Assembly (NCBI GenBank): GCA_022702125.1
Contig: JAKOND010000189.1
Coordinates: 1 to 52,240 of the forward strand
Source of the DNA: Burkholderiaceae bacterium
GTDB taxonomy: Bacteria; Pseudomonadota; Gammaproteobacteria; Burkholderiales; Burkholderiaceae_C
Reading direction: 5' to 3'
Length of the DNA: 52,240 nucleotides
The notes below the pieces were generated by a model. That model saw only the letters and a list, made by a program, of their open reading frames with translations, was not told the origin of the DNA and did no database searches. How positions within the stretch are numbered: position 1 is the first letter of the stretch; each line of letters begins with the position of its first letter. A program made the position numbers and the translations under genes. Of this stretch, positions 33,439 to 45,725 are shown piece after piece.

Positions 33439-35019
33439 ATGGAATGGCTCACTGACCCCGCGATCTGGGGCGGCCTGCTCACGCTCATCGTGCTCGAGAT
33501 CGTCCTCGGCATCGACAACCTGATCTTCATCGCCATCCTGGCGGAAAAGCTGCCGCCGCACCAGCGCGACCGGGCGCGCGTCGTGGGCCTGAGCCTCGCA
33601 CTGGTCATGCGGCTGGGGCTGCTGTCGGTCATGTCGTGGCTGATCACGCTGACCACGCCCATCGTCTCGTTCTGGCGGCTGTCCCTGTCGGCGCGCGACC
33701 TGATCCTGCTGGTGGGCGGATTCTTCCTGCTGTTCAAGGCCACCACCGAACTGCACGAACGGCTCGAAGGGATGGACGCGGTCCAGGAAACCAACAAGGG
33801 CTTCTCCAGCTTCGGCCTCGTGGTCACGCAGATCGTGGTGCTGGATGCGGTGTTCTCGCTCGATTCGGTCATCACCGCCGTCGGCATGGTGGAGCATCTG
33901 CCGGTGATGATGGCCGCCGTCGTCATCGCCATCGCGGTGATGCTGCTGGCCTCCAAGCCGCTGACGCGCTTCGTCAATGCGCATCCGACGGTGGTCGTCC
34001 TGTGCCTGAGCTTCCTGCTGATGATCGGCCTGTCGCTGGTCGCGGAAGCCTTCGGCTTCCACCTGCCGAAGGGCTACCTGTACGCGGCCATCGGTTTCTC
34101 GATCATGATCGAATTCCTGAACCAGCTGGCGCGGCGCAACATCCTGCGGCACCAGGCCCGCATCCCGCTGCGGGACCGCACCGCCGAATCGATCTTCCGG
34201 CTGCTGGGCGGCTCGGTGCGCAAGGCGCCCCAGGCCCCGGGCGAGGCCGCCGACGCGGGCCCGTCCTCGGCCGCCCCGCCGACCTTCGGCATCGAGGAAC
34301 GCAACATGGTGACCGGTGTGCTGACCCTGGCCGAGCGCTCGATCCACTCGGTGATGACGCCCCGCGCCGATATCGAGTGGGTGGACATGCAGGAGGATGC
34401 CGAGACCCTGCGCAAGCAGCTCACCGCCGCCAGCCACAGCCTGCTGCCGGTCTGCCGGGGCGAACTCGACAAGGTGGTCGGCATCGCGCGCACGACCGAT
34501 CTGGTGACCAGCCTGCTGACCGGCGGCACCATCGACGACGACGACATGCTGCGCGCGCCCCTGGTGGTGCCGGAATCGCTCAGCGTCATCAAGCTGATGG
34601 AACTGCTGCGGCAGTCGCGCGGCCGGATGGCGCTGGTCAGCGACGAGTACGGCACCATCCTCGGGCTGGTCACCCCGATCGATCTGTTCGAGGCGATCGC
34701 CGGCGAATTCCCGAACGAAGGCGAAGTCCCCGACATCCAGTCCCAGGGACCGGAGCACTGGATCGTCAACGGCCTGACCGACCTGCACACGCTGGAGCAG
34801 GTGCTGGAAACGCCGCACCTGGTGGACGACGGCGACGACTACAACACGCTGGCGGGCTTCCTGCTGGCCCGGCTGGGGCAGCTGCCCGCACCGGGCCAGG
34901 TCATCGAGGACCGCGACCTGCGGTTCCAGGTCCTGGTGATGGACGGACGGCGCATCGCGCAGGTGGACGTCCGGCGGGTCCCGTCGGAATCGGTGCTGCC
35001 GCAGTCCGACCGCGGCTGA
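33439..35019 (+). CDS. TerC family membrane protein with CBS and CorC domains
   Basis: A 526-residue protein resembling E. coli YegH/YoaE. The TerC membrane part (about 1-245) has seven or so helices and carries [20 protein letters not shown] and [17 protein letters not shown], with conserved acidic residues inside the helices. A CBS pair (about 295-425) contains [17 protein letters not shown] and [17 protein letters not shown]. The C-terminal CorC/HlyC-type domain (about 435-520) holds [16 protein letters not shown] and ends in a basic/acidic tail. TerC proteins are implicated in metal (manganese) handling or tellurite resistance; the substrate here is unknown. The ATG at 33439 matches the family start [13 protein letters not shown]. 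The 256-base gap after smpB has no gene and only a six-bp hairpin at 33220-33234. Confidence 0.88.
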   Translation: MEWLTDPAIWGGLLTLIVLEIVLGIDNLIFIAILAEKLPPHQRDRARVVGLSLALVMRLGLLSVMSWLITLTTPIVSFWRLSLSARDLILLVGGFFLLFKATTELHERLEGMDAVQETNKGFSSFGLVVTQIVVLDAVFSLDSVITAVGMVEHLPVMMAAVVIAIAVMLLASKPLTRFVNAHPTVVVLCLSFLLMIGLSLVAEAFGFHLPKGYLYAAIGFSIMIEFLNQLARRNILRHQARIPLRDRTAESIFRLLGGSVRKAPQAPGEAADAGPSSAAPPTFGIEERNMVTGVLTLAERSIHSVMTPRADIEWVDMQEDAETLRKQLTAASHSLLPVCRGELDKVVGIARTTDLVTSLLTGGTIDDDDMLRAPLVVPESLSVIKLMELLRQSRGRMALVSDEYGTILGLVTPIDLFEAIAGEFPNEGEVPDIQSQGPEHWIVNGLTDLHTLEQVLETPHLVDDGDDYNTLAGFLLARLGQLPAPGQVIEDRDLRFQVLVMDGRRIAQVDVRRVPSESVLPQSDRG

Positions 35020-35173
35020 GCGCGGCTGAGCGCGACAGCGCCCCGCCCGTCGCGGCCCCGGCGCGCGGCTCGGTCACGATCGCGCCGATTGCTTACAGGT
35101 CCGGCTTCCATGCTGTGAAACAGTCGAACCCTACGGCGTCCGCCCCGGATGCCGGGACCTCCGCACCGACGCC

Positions 35174-36520
35174 ATGGCCCTGACCTCCATCCCTCCCCGC
35201 CTCGTCCTGACCGCGATCGCGGTATCCGCCGCCGTCCTCCTCTCCGCCTGCGGCGACACGTCCAAACTGCCGGAATCCGCAGGGATCGGTCCGTCGCCCA
35301 CCTTGCCGGAACCGAAGAAAACGCTCGTTCCGACACTCCATATCGCGCCGGCCACCAGCTGGGCGGCCGGCACCGCGCCCACACCGGTCGCCGGCACCGC
35401 GGTCCAGCGTTTTGCCGAAGGCCTGGAACACCCCCGCTGGCTGTATGTCCTGCCCAACGGCGATGTGCTGGTCGCCGAAAGCAACGCGCCGCCCAAGCCG
35501 GCCGGAACCGACTCGGGCGGCATCAAGGGCTGGGTGCAGGGCCTGGTGATGAAGCGCGCCGGCGCCAAGGCACCGAGCGCGAACCGCATCAGCCTGCTGC
35601 GCGACGCGGACGGCGACGGCGTGGCGGAGACCAAGACCGTCTTCCTCGACAAGCTCACCTCGCCCTTCGGCATGGTGCTGGTGGGCGACACGCTCTACAT
35701 CGCCAACGCCGATGCGGTGGTGAAGGTGCCGTACGCCGCCGGCCAGACCAGCATCGCGGCCACGCCGACCAAGCTGGTGGACCTGCCGGCCGGCATCAAC
35801 CACCACTGGACCAAGAACATCGTCGCCAGCGCCGACGGCGCGCGTCTCTATGTGACGGTGGGCTCCAACAGCAACGTCGGCGAGAACGGCATGGAGGCCG
35901 AACAGGGCCGCGCCGCCGTCTGGGAGATCCAGGCGGCCACCGGCGAGCACCGGATCTTCGCCTCGGGCCTGCGCAATCCCAACGGCCTGGGCTGGGAACC
36001 GACGACGGGCGCCCTGTGGACGGTCGTCAACGAGCGCGACGAGATCGGCAGCGACCTGGTGCCCGACTACCTGACCTCGGTCAAGGACGGCGCCTTCTAC
36101 GGCTGGCCCTACAGCTACTGGGGCAACCATGTGGACAACCGCATCCAGCCGCAGAAGCCCGAACTGGTCGCGCGTTCGGTGGTGCCGGACTACGGCCTGG
36201 GGTCGCATGTGGCGCCGCTCGGCCTGGCCTTCGCCAACAACGGCGCCCTGCTGCCGGCGACGATGGCCGACGGTGCGTTCGTCGGCCTGCACGGCTCGTG
36301 GAACCGCAAGCCGCGCAGCGGCTACAAGGTCGTCTTCGTGCCCTTCGCCAACGGCAAGCCGCAAGGCCAGCCCGTCGATGTCCTGACCGATTTCGTCGAC
36401 GGCGACGGGAACGCCCGCGGCCGGCCGGTCGGCGTCGCGGTGGACAAGCGCGGCGCCCTGCTGGTGGCCGACGACGTCGGCAACATCGTGTGGCGCGTGG
36501 CCGCGGGCGCATCCCGCTGA
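35174..36520 (+). CDS. Lipoprotein PQQ-type sugar dehydrogenase (sorbosone dehydrogenase family)
   Basis: A 448-residue soluble-type quinoprotein of the glucose/sorbosone dehydrogenase (GSDH) fold. A signal peptide ends in a lipobox (LLSAC, cysteine about residue 25), so it is probably lipid-anchored. The six-bladed propeller (about 75-445) shows [38 protein letters not shown] with the likely active-site histidine, [23 protein letters not shown], and [20 protein letters not shown]. The real substrate and cofactor dependence are unproven; E. coli YliI, a member, acts on aldose sugars. It stands alone with its own terminator at 36550-36575. A second PQQ-type enzyme is encoded at 23339-25774. 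Confidence 0.85.
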   Translation: MALTSIPPRLVLTAIAVSAAVLLSACGDTSKLPESAGIGPSPTLPEPKKTLVPTLHIAPATSWAAGTAPTPVAGTAVQRFAEGLEHPRWLYVLPNGDVLVAESNAPPKPAGTDSGGIKGWVQGLVMKRAGAKAPSANRISLLRDADGDGVAETKTVFLDKLTSPFGMVLVGDTLYIANADAVVKVPYAAGQTSIAATPTKLVDLPAGINHHWTKNIVASADGARLYVTVGSNSNVGENGMEAEQGRAAVWEIQAATGEHRIFASGLRNPNGLGWEPTTGALWTVVNERDEIGSDLVPDYLTSVKDGAFYGWPYSYWGNHVDNRIQPQKPELVARSVVPDYGLGSHVAPLGLAFANNGALLPATMADGAFVGLHGSWNRKPRSGYKVVFVPFANGKPQGQPVDVLTDFVDGDGNARGRPVGVAVDKRGALLVADDVGNIVWRVAAGASR

Positions 36521-36549
36521 GCGCGGCCTCTCCTGCACGCCGCCCATGA

Positions 36550-36575
36550 AAAAAGCGTCCCGCAGGACGCTTTTT
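36550..36575. terminator. Bidirectional rho-independent terminator between the sugar dehydrogenase and typA
   Basis: AAAAAGCGTCC (36550-36560) and GGACGCTTTTT (36565-36575) are perfect 11-base arms around the loop CGCA. The T5 on one strand and A-run on the other suit both the plus-strand gene ending at 36520 and the minus-strand operon ending at 36635. Confidence 0.85.
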
Positions 36576-36634
36576 CGTAGGAATCCGGAATACCGCCGGT
36601 ACCGCTGGTACCGCCGACGATCACTCCAGAGGCA

Positions 36635-38461
36635 TCAGCCTTCGCGCGAAGCGCGCTTGCGCTCATGCTCCTTCAGGTGGCGCTTGCGCAGGCGAACGCT
36701 CTTCGGCGTGATTTCGACCAGCTCGTCGTCCTCGATGAATTCCACGCCGTATTCCAGCGTGAGGTCGATCGGGGGCGTGATCTTGATCGCGTCTTCCTTG
36801 CCGGAAACACGGAAGTTGGTCAGCTGCTTCGTGCGGGTGGCGTTGACCACCAGATCGTTGTCGCGGCTGTGGATGCCGACGATCATGCCTTCGTACACCG
36901 GATCGTTGGCCTTGACGAACATGCGGCCGCGGTCGTCGAGCTTGCCCAGCGCGTAGGTGAAGATCTCGCCGTCGTCCATCGAAATCAGCACGCCGTTCTT
37001 GCGGCTGCCGATCTCGCCCTTGTGCGGCTCGTAGCTGTCGAAGATGTTCGAGATCAGGCCCGAGCCGCGGGTCAGGTTCAGGAATTCGTTGGTGAAGCCG
37101 ATCAGGCCCCGCGCCGGAATGCGGTATTCCAGGCGGACCCGGCCGCGGCCGTCCGATTCCATGTTGACCAGCTCGCCCTTGCGCTCGCCCAGGGCCTGCA
37201 TCACGCCGCCCTGGTGGCCTTCCTCGATATCGGCCGTCACCAGCTCGATCGGCTCGTGGCGCACGCCGTCCACGTCGCGGAACACCACGCGCGGCTTGGA
37301 CACGGCCATCTCGTAGCCTTCGCGGCGCATGTTCTCCAGCAGGATGGTCAGGTGCAGTTCGCCGCGGCCCATCACTTCGAAGACGCCTTCTTCGTCGGTC
37401 TCGTTCACGCGCAGCGCGACGTTGTGCTGCAGTTCCTTCTGCAGGCGGTCCCAGATCTGGCGGCTGGTGACGAACTTGCCTTCGCGGCCGGCCAGCGGGC
37501 TGGTGTTCACGCAGAAGTTCATGGTCAGCGTCGGCTCGTCGACCTTGAGCATCGGCAGCGGCGCCGGATTGGCCGGGTCGGTGATGGTGACGCCGATGCC
37601 GATGTCGCCCAGGCCGTTGATCAGCACGATCTCGCCCGGGCCGGCCTCGGTGGCCTGCACGCGCTCCAGGCCCTGGAAGGTCAGCACCTGGTTGACACGG
37701 CCCCTGACGGCCTTGCCGTCCGGACCTTCCATGACGACCACGTCCATCATCGGCTTGATCGTGCCCTGGCTGATGCGGCCCACGCCGATGCGGCCGACGA
37801 AGGTCGAGAAATCGAGCGCGGAGATCTGCAGCTGCAGCGGCGCGTCCGGATCGCCCTTCTGCGACGGCACATGCGCCAGGACCGTGTTGAACAGGGCCGA
37901 CATGTCGGGACCCCACTGCTCGCCCGGCGCGCCTTCTTCGAGCGACGACCAGCCGTTGATGCCCGAGGCGTAGACGACGGGGAAGTCGAGTTGCTCGTCG
38001 GTCGCGCCGAGCTTGTCGAACAGGTCGAAGGCGGCGTTCACCACCTTGTCGGGGTTGGCGCCCGGCTTGTCGACCTTGTTCACCACCAGGATCGGCTTGA
38101 GGCCGAGGGCCAGCGCCTTCTTGGTCACGAAGCGGGTCTGCGGCATCGGGCCTTCCTGGGCGTCGATCAGCAGCACCACGCCGTCCACCATGGACAGGGC
38201 GCGCTCGACCTCGCCGCCGAAGTCCGCGTGGCCCGGGGTGTCGACGATGTTGATGTGGGTGCCCTGCCAGGTGACGGCGCAGTTCTTGGCCAGGATCGTG
38301 ATGCCGCGTTCCTTTTCGATCGCGTTGTTGTCCATCACCGTGTCGACGACCTTCTCGTGGTCGGCGAAGGTGCCGGACTGGCGCAGCAGCTGGTCGACCA
38401 TCGTGGTCTTGCCATGGTCGACGTGGGCGATGATGGCGATGTTGCGGATTTGCTTGCTCAT
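36635..38461 (-). CDS. typA: Translational GTPase TypA/BipA
   Basis: Ribosome-binding GTPase, 608 residues, with roles in ribosome assembly and stress or cold growth. G1 is [18 protein letters not shown] (about 9-26), G3 [17 protein letters not shown]4 NKVDKP (about 128), then domain II and a C-terminal part with [20 protein letters not shown] and [19 protein letters not shown]. The ATG at 38461 gives [20 protein letters not shown]. It overlaps truB by ATGA (38458-38461), so it is translated as the last gene of the rimP-nusA-infB-rbfA-truB-typA operon. A terminator follows at 36550-36575. Confidence 0.97.
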   Translation of the reverse strand: MSKQIRNIAIIAHVDHGKTTMVDQLLRQSGTFADHEKVVDTVMDNNAIEKERGITILAKNCAVTWQGTHINIVDTPGHADFGGEVERALSMVDGVVLLIDAQEGPMPQTRFVTKKALALGLKPILVVNKVDKPGANPDKVVNAAFDLFDKLGATDEQLDFPVVYASGINGWSSLEEGAPGEQWGPDMSALFNTVLAHVPSQKGDPDAPLQLQISALDFSTFVGRIGVGRISQGTIKPMMDVVVMEGPDGKAVRGRVNQVLTFQGLERVQATEAGPGEIVLINGLGDIGIGVTITDPANPAPLPMLKVDEPTLTMNFCVNTSPLAGREGKFVTSRQIWDRLQKELQHNVALRVNETDEEGVFEVMGRGELHLTILLENMRREGYEMAVSKPRVVFRDVDGVRHEPIELVTADIEEGHQGGVMQALGERKGELVNMESDGRGRVRLEYRIPARGLIGFTNEFLNLTRGSGLISNIFDSYEPHKGEIGSRKNGVLISMDDGEIFTYALGKLDDRGRMFVKANDPVYEGMIVGIHSRDNDLVVNATRTKQLTNFRVSGKEDAIKITPPIDLTLEYGVEFIEDDELVEITPKSVRLRKRHLKEHERKRASREG

Positions 38462-39465
38462 AGGCTTTCTTTCTCGATGTCGATGCCGCGGGCCGGAATG
38501 GCATCGCGTGGCGTGTTTTCCAAAATCTGTTGAATTTCGATCGGGCTCAACAGCCGCCCGGGGATCAGTTCGCCGGCCCGCACCTGGCCGGTGCCCAGCA
38601 ACGCACGGGGCGCATCGCCGTAGACGGCGACCGGATCGGCGTCCGGCCACAGGCCGCGCCGGCGCACGCCCGACAGGAAACGGCCGGCATTGTCGCCGTC
38701 CAGCGTGACGGCGGCATGGTCGGCCAGCAGCGACTGGACCGGATGCAGGCAGGCTAGGCGCTCCGCCTCCTGCATGGACTCCAGTCGCGCCAGCGTCACG
38801 CATCCTGCCAGGCCGATGCCGCCGGTGGCGGTGCGCCGGAGCGACGTCAGGTGGCCGCCGCAGCCGAGCGCCTCGGCGATGTCCTCGCCCAGGGTTCGGA
38901 TGTAGGTGCCCTTGGTGCAGGTTACTGCGATTTTGATAGCGTACTGCCCAGGTTCCACTTGGGCTTCCAGCAGTTCCAGGGCGCGGATCTCGACGTCGCG
39001 CGCGGGGCGTTCGACCTCGATGCCCGCCCGGGCGTACTCGTAAAGCGCCTTGCCGTCCTTCTTGAGCGCGCTGTGCATCGGCGGCACCTGCCGGATCGGA
39101 CCGGTGAAGCGGCGTAGCACCGCGTCGAGCGTGCCGTCCGAGAAGACGACCGGATCGACCGGACGCTCCTGCAGGACCTCGCCTTCCGCATCGCCGGTCG
39201 TGGTCTTCACGCCCAGGCGCACCACGGCCTCGTAGGATTTCTCGGCTTCGAGCTGCAGCTGGCTGAATTTGGTCGCCGCGCCGAAGCACAACGGCAGCAC
39301 GCCGGTCGCCAGAGGATCGAGCGTTCCGGTATGGCCGGCCTTTTCCGCCCGCAGCAGCCACTTGGCTTTCTGCAGTGCGTCGTTGCTCGACCAGCCAAGG
39401 GGCTTGTCGAGCAGCAGCACCCCATGCACGGGGCGCCTTGCAACCCGTGCACGTGGCGCGTTCAT
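38458..39465 (-). CDS. truB: tRNA pseudouridine(55) synthase TruB
   Basis: Makes pseudouridine 55 in the T-loop of all tRNAs; 335 residues. The catalytic aspartate is in [19 protein letters not shown] (D50), preceded by the [10 protein letters not shown] substrate loop. [35 protein letters not shown] and [20 protein letters not shown] are also conserved. The C-terminal part (about 250-330) contains a PUA-like domain. The ATG at 39465 gives [20 protein letters not shown]. It starts four bases after rbfA stops and overlaps typA by ATGA, in the ribosome-maturation operon. Confidence 0.97.
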   Translation of the reverse strand: MNAPRARVARRPVHGVLLLDKPLGWSSNDALQKAKWLLRAEKAGHTGTLDPLATGVLPLCFGAATKFSQLQLEAEKSYEAVVRLGVKTTTGDAEGEVLQERPVDPVVFSDGTLDAVLRRFTGPIRQVPPMHSALKKDGKALYEYARAGIEVERPARDVEIRALELLEAQVEPGQYAIKIAVTCTKGTYIRTLGEDIAEALGCGGHLTSLRRTATGGIGLAGCVTLARLESMQEAERLACLHPVQSLLADHAAVTLDGDNAGRFLSGVRRRGLWPDADPVAVYGDAPRALLGTGQVRAGELIPGRLLSPIEIQQILENTPRDAIPARGIDIEKESL

Positions 39466-39469
39466 GGGC

Positions 39470-39838
39470 TCAGTCGTCCTGGGCGCGGGACGCGACGGCG
39501 CGCGCGATCAGCGCGTTCATGTCGGCGGCGCGTTCGGTGGTGCGGTCGAACTGGAAATGCAGCGTCGGCACGGTATGGATGTGCAGGCGCTTGAACAGGC
39601 CGTTGCGCAGGAAGCCTGCCGCCTGGTTCAAGGCCAGCTCGCAGACCTGCGGTTCGCCCACGAGCACGCTGAAGAACACCTTCGCATGCGCGTAGTCGGG
39701 TGTGACCTCCACCGCCTGGATGGTCACCATCCCGACGCGGGGGTCCTTGAGTTCGCGCGCGATCAGTTCCGTCAGATCGCGCTGGATCTGGTCGGCAACC
39801 TTGAAGCTGCGGTTGGGGGTCGTGGATTTCTTGGGCAT
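39470..39838 (-). CDS. rbfA: 30S ribosome-binding factor RbfA
   Basis: A 122-residue KH-domain protein that helps mature the 16S rRNA 5' end in the 30S subunit, particularly in the cold. [40 protein letters not shown] and [12 protein letters not shown] are the classic RbfA stretch. The frame is open 24 codons upstream of the chosen ATG (39838), but that segment is Arg-rich and overlaps an intercistronic hairpin. The start MPKKST gives the family length. It lies between infB and truB. Confidence 0.95.
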   Translation of the reverse strand: MPKKSTTPNRSFKVADQIQRDLTELIARELKDPRVGMVTIQAVEVTPDYAHAKVFFSVLVGEPQVCELALNQAAGFLRNGLFKRLHIHTVPTLHFQFDRTTERAADMNALIARAVASRAQDD

Positions 39839-39862
39839 GGCAAGGCACGGCAAGCGACGGAA

Positions 39863-39900
39863 CGCGGCGTCCCGGCCCCGAAGGGACCGGCGACGCCGCG
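39863..39900 (-). other. Strong hairpin between infB and rbfA
   Basis: CGCGGCGTC (39863-39871) pairs perfectly with GACGCCGCG (39892-39900), with inner arms CCGGCCCC/GGGACCGG adding more pairing (one mismatch) around a short GAA loop. It fills the 72-base gap between the infB stop and the rbfA start on the transcript. There is no U run, so it is more likely a processing, pausing or stability element than a terminator. Confidence 0.45.
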
Positions 39901-39910
39901 CGCGCGGCAC

Positions 39911-42793
<2,883 letters not shown>

Positions 42794-42817
42794 ATTCTTT
42801 TCGGATCTCCATGATCG

Positions 42818-44302
42818 TCACGCTTGGTCGGCGAACCAGTGTTCGCGGGCCTTCAGGATGAGCGCCTTGGCGTCATCGGCGGAATGGCCGGTGATGTCGG
42901 TCAACTCGTCGATGGCCAGGTCGGCCAGGTCGTCGCGCGTATTCACGCCTGCCGCAGCGAGCTGGGCAATGTGCTCGGCCGTCAGACCTTCGAGGTCGCG
43001 CAGGTCCTGCGATACGCCACCGGCGTTTTCCTCGCGGGCGATTTCCTGCGTCAGCAGCACGTCCTTGGCGCGGGAACGCAGCTCGTTGACCGTGTCTTCG
43101 TCGAAGCTCTCGATCTCCAGCATTTCCTGCAGCGGAACGTAGGCGATCTCTTCCAGGCTGGTGAAGCCCTCGGAGATCAGGATGTCGGCGATTTCCTCGT
43201 CCACATCGAGTTTTTCCATGAACAGGCGGCGGCTGCCGCTGGTCTCGTCGGCCAGCTTCTGCGCCGACTCGGCCGCGTCCATGATGTTGATCTTCCAGCC
43301 GGTCAGGTCGGACGCGAGACGGACGTTCTGTCCGCCGCGGCCGATGGCGATGGCGAGGTTCTCCTCGTCCACCACCACGTCCATCGCATGGCGTTCCTCG
43401 TCGACCACGATCGAGCTGACGTTGGCGGGAGCCAGCGCGCCGATCACGAACTGGGCCGGATCCTCGCTCCACAGCACGATGTCGACCCGCTCGCCGGCCA
43501 GCTCGTTGGTGACCGCGTTGACCCGGGTGCCGCGAACGCCGACGCAGGTGCCGATCGGATCGACCCGCTTGTCGTGCGACAGCACGGCGATCTTGGCGCG
43601 CGAACCGGCGTCACGGGCGCAGGACTTGATCTCGAGCAGGCCCTGCTCGATCTCGGGCACTTCCTGGCGGAACAGCTCGACCATGAATTCCGGCGCGGAG
43701 CGCGACAGGATGATCGGCGCGCCGCGCAGGGTGAGGTCGACCTCCATGATCATGGCCCGCACGCGGTCCCCGTTGCGGAGGTTTTCCTTGGGGATCATCT
43801 CGCTGCGGCGCAGGCGGCCTTCGACACGCCCGGACTCGACGATGATGTCGCCCTTGTCCATGCGCTTGACGGCACCGACGAAGATCTTGTCGCCGCGCGA
43901 CATGAAGTCGTTGAGCAGCATCTCGCGCTCGGCGTCGCGGATCTTCTGCAGGATGACCTGCTTGGCGGCCATGGCGCCGATGCGGCCGATGGGCACCGAA
44001 TCGACGCCTTCCTCGATGTATTCGTCCACCTCGATGTCGGAAATCTGTTCCTTGGCTTCGAACAGCAGGATTTCCTGGTCGGGCAGTTGCAGTCCGGCCT
44101 CGTCGGGCACGACATGCCAGCGACGGAAAGTCTCGTAGTTGCCGCTGTCGCGGTCGATCGCCACGCGGATATCCACATCGCCCTGGTAGAGCTTCTTGGT
44201 TGCTTGCGCGAGCGCGGATTCCACTGCGCCGAACACCACGTCGCGCTCGACGTTCTTCTCGCGCGAAATGGCTTCCACCAACATCAACAATTCGCGATTC
44301 AT
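42818..44302 (-). CDS. nusA: Transcription termination/antitermination protein NusA
   Basis: RNA-polymerase-associated factor that promotes pausing and termination and takes part in antitermination; 494 residues. It has an NTD (about 1-125, [20 protein letters not shown]), an S1 domain (about 135-200, [20 protein letters not shown]), KH1 and KH2 (about 230-345; [40 protein letters not shown]), and two C-terminal acidic HhH repeats (about 365-490; the second includes [20 protein letters not shown]). Its place between rimP and infB is conserved. NusA regulates its own operon in E. coli, and a hairpin in the rimP leader here could be its target. Confidence 0.97.
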   Translation of the reverse strand: MNRELLMLVEAISREKNVERDVVFGAVESALAQATKKLYQGDVDIRVAIDRDSGNYETFRRWHVVPDEAGLQLPDQEILLFEAKEQISDIEVDEYIEEGVDSVPIGRIGAMAAKQVILQKIRDAEREMLLNDFMSRGDKIFVGAVKRMDKGDIIVESGRVEGRLRRSEMIPKENLRNGDRVRAMIMEVDLTLRGAPIILSRSAPEFMVELFRQEVPEIEQGLLEIKSCARDAGSRAKIAVLSHDKRVDPIGTCVGVRGTRVNAVTNELAGERVDIVLWSEDPAQFVIGALAPANVSSIVVDEERHAMDVVVDEENLAIAIGRGGQNVRLASDLTGWKINIMDAAESAQKLADETSGSRRLFMEKLDVDEEIADILISEGFTSLEEIAYVPLQEMLEIESFDEDTVNELRSRAKDVLLTQEIAREENAGGVSQDLRDLEGLTAEHIAQLAAAGVNTRDDLADLAIDELTDITGHSADDAKALILKAREHWFADQA

Positions 44303-44345
44303 GCGATTACTCTCCTATCCTGAACAAGTGCTTCGGGGCCTGGGT

Positions 44346-44369
44346 CCGCATGCCTGCGCTGGCATGCGG
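44346..44369 (-). other. Hairpin between rimP and nusA
   Basis: CCGCATGCC (44346-44354) and GGCATGCGG (44361-44369) are perfect 9-base arms with a six-base loop in the 108-base gap between the rimP stop and the nusA start. There is no U run, so it is probably a stability or processing element. Flanking GGGTC (44342-44346) and GACCC (44390-44394) could extend the structure. Confidence 0.4.
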
Positions 44370-44410
44370 CGCAGGCGCCGGTCTCCTGCGACCCGGGGTG
44401 CGATACGGGA

Positions 44411-45046
44411 TCACTCCGCGTCAAGAGCATTTCCCGGGTTGCGCCCCTTGAAATCCACAATCGGTGCAAGCCGCGCTTCGCGCAATTCGTCGAGCGTGAA
44501 ACCGAGTGCCTGCAGCGTCGGCGGCGCGCGCTTGCGGCTGACGCGCTGGCCGGGCTTGGGCGGCGGCTCGTCGCTCCAGACGATCTGCCAGCGCGGCCCG
44601 GCGGGCGCACCCGCATCGGCCCGGTCGTCCGGCGCGTCGGGCAGGCGCTCCAGCGTGCCGCGGAATTTCTTGCGATTGGCATTGACCGTTCCGCCCGCGG
44701 CAGCGGCTGCGCCCAGCGGAGCGCGGAGCGTGATGTCGACCACGTGGCCGGCGAAACGTTCGAAATCCTGTTGGTGGCGCAACGGGCGGTCGATGCCGGG
44801 CGAGGACACTTCCAGCCGCTTGTAGTCGACCGCATCCACTTCCAGCGCGAACTGCAGCTGGCGCGTGACTTTTTCGCAGTCTTCGACCGTGACGAAAGGC
44901 TCGGGCACCGCCGCGCCTTCTTCCGGGGGGGCAGACCACGGCAGGTCGATGGTGATACGCAGCAGGCCTCCAGCGGAGCGTTCGATCTCCACCAGGTCGT
45001 AGCCGAGTCCGGCGACGGTTTGTTCGACGATTTGCTGCAGTGCCAC
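44411..45046 (-). CDS. rimP: Ribosome maturation factor RimP
   Basis: A 211-residue factor required for 30S subunit assembly. The N-terminus ALQQIVEQTVAGLGYDLVEI, then RSAGGLLRITIDLPW, VTVEDCEKVTRQLQFALEVD and LEVSSPGIDRPLRHQQDFERF are RimP hallmarks. E. coli RimP is about 150 residues. This one is longer, with insertions (about 125-190, Ala/Pro-rich) in the C-terminal Sm-like domain, a feature of many Burkholderiales. The start is GTG at 45046. The frame is open about 63 codons upstream, but that region carries the leader hairpin and promoter, so the short form is preferred; no strong ribosome site is visible. First gene of the nusA-infB operon. Confidence 0.92.
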   Translation of the reverse strand: MALQQIVEQTVAGLGYDLVEIERSAGGLLRITIDLPWSAPPEEGAAVPEPFVTVEDCEKVTRQLQFALEVDAVDYKRLEVSSPGIDRPLRHQQDFERFAGHVVDITLRAPLGAAAAAGGTVNANRKKFRGTLERLPDAPDDRADAGAPAGPRWQIVWSDEPPPKPGQRVSRKRAPPTLQALGFTLDELREARLAPIVDFKGRNPGNALDAE

Positions 45047-45186
45047 GTGGTTGAGCCGTTTTTCCAGGAATAAGTGAATGCCGTGGATGCAGGAGCACCC
45101 GGGGCGGTCTTCGCCATCTGGAGGAAACGCACCTGTTTTTCCAGGGACTTCGCATGCCAAATCGCGGTCGTCAAAAACCAAACGGC

Positions 45187-45217
45187 CAAAAAAAACGGGC
45201 GGTGGTAACCCGCCCGT
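45187..45217 (-). terminator. Terminator-like hairpin in the leader of the rimP-nusA-infB operon
   Basis: On the minus strand ACGGGCGG and CCGCCCGT (45217-45210 and 45202-45195) form an 8-bp GC-rich stem, followed at once by eight U (45195-45188), a textbook intrinsic terminator. It lies about 84 bases past the stop of the thioredoxin-like gene and about 141 bases before the rimP start. Outer arms ACGGCC (45182-45187) and GGCCGT (45220-45225) could pair around it and compete. It may end the upstream operon, act as an attenuator, or both. Confidence 0.75.
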
Positions 45218-45234
45218 CTGGCCGTGAAGTACCA

Positions 45235-45264
45235 ATTATAGCGTGGATATGCCGCGCCCAGCAA
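45235..45264 (-). promoter_or_regulatory. Predicted sigma-70 promoter for rimP-nusA-infB
   Basis: On the minus strand TTGCTG (45264-45259) and TATAAT (45240-45235) are 18 bases apart. The -10 is a perfect consensus, the -35 matches four of six. A transcript would begin near 45228, about 180 bases before the rimP start and just ahead of the terminator-like hairpin. Assigned from consensus only. Confidence 0.5.
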
Positions 45265-45301
45265 GGCGGCAGCTTCGCACGGACTGGGAACGGGCCGTGT
45301 T

Positions 45302-45715
45302 TCAGGCCCGGTCCGACCGGTGGCGCAGGCGCTCCAGCATCGCGCCGAAATCGCTTGCGGCGTCCACGTTGCCGACGGCAGCGCTCGCGGCAGGCGCGGA
45401 CCGCAGGCTGCCGATCAGCCGCGCCAGCACCTCAGGCTGCGGAGTCAGGGGCCCGGCGAATCGCACGGCGCCTTCCCCATCGGCGATGACCAGCGAAGGA
45501 AAGGTCTCGATGTCGATGTCGCCCGCCAGGTCGGCCTCGTCCTCGACATCGACCCACACGAAAGCGATATCGGGAAACCGCGACGACAGGCTTTCGAAGT
45601 CGGCACGGTACTGGCGGCAGACGCCGCACCATTCGGCACACAGGCAGACGGCGTGCCAACGGCCTGCCGCGGCCTGCGGATCGGGCGCGGAGGCCTGGAA
45701 AACGTGCTCTTGCAT
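45302..45715 (-). CDS. Thioredoxin-like protein
   Basis: A 137-residue protein with a thioredoxin fold, no signal peptide, so probably cytoplasmic. The active-site segment LCAEWCGVCRQYRADFESL has the CxxC form WCGVC, and ETFPSLVIADGEG holds the conserved cis-proline. The last 30 or so residues are Ala-rich and may be a flexible tail. It starts 10 bases after yejF and is probably co-transcribed with the peptide importer, though a link to that transporter is not obvious. It could be a general thiol-disulfide reductase. The ATG at 45715 is the only plausible start. Confidence 0.85.
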   Translation of the reverse strand: MQEHVFQASAPDPQAAAGRWHAVCLCAEWCGVCRQYRADFESLSSRFPDIAFVWVDVEDEADLAGDIDIETFPSLVIADGEGAVRFAGPLTPQPEVLARLIGSLRSAPAASAAVGNVDAASDFGAMLERLRHRSDRA

Positions 45716-45725
45716 CGTCGCGATC

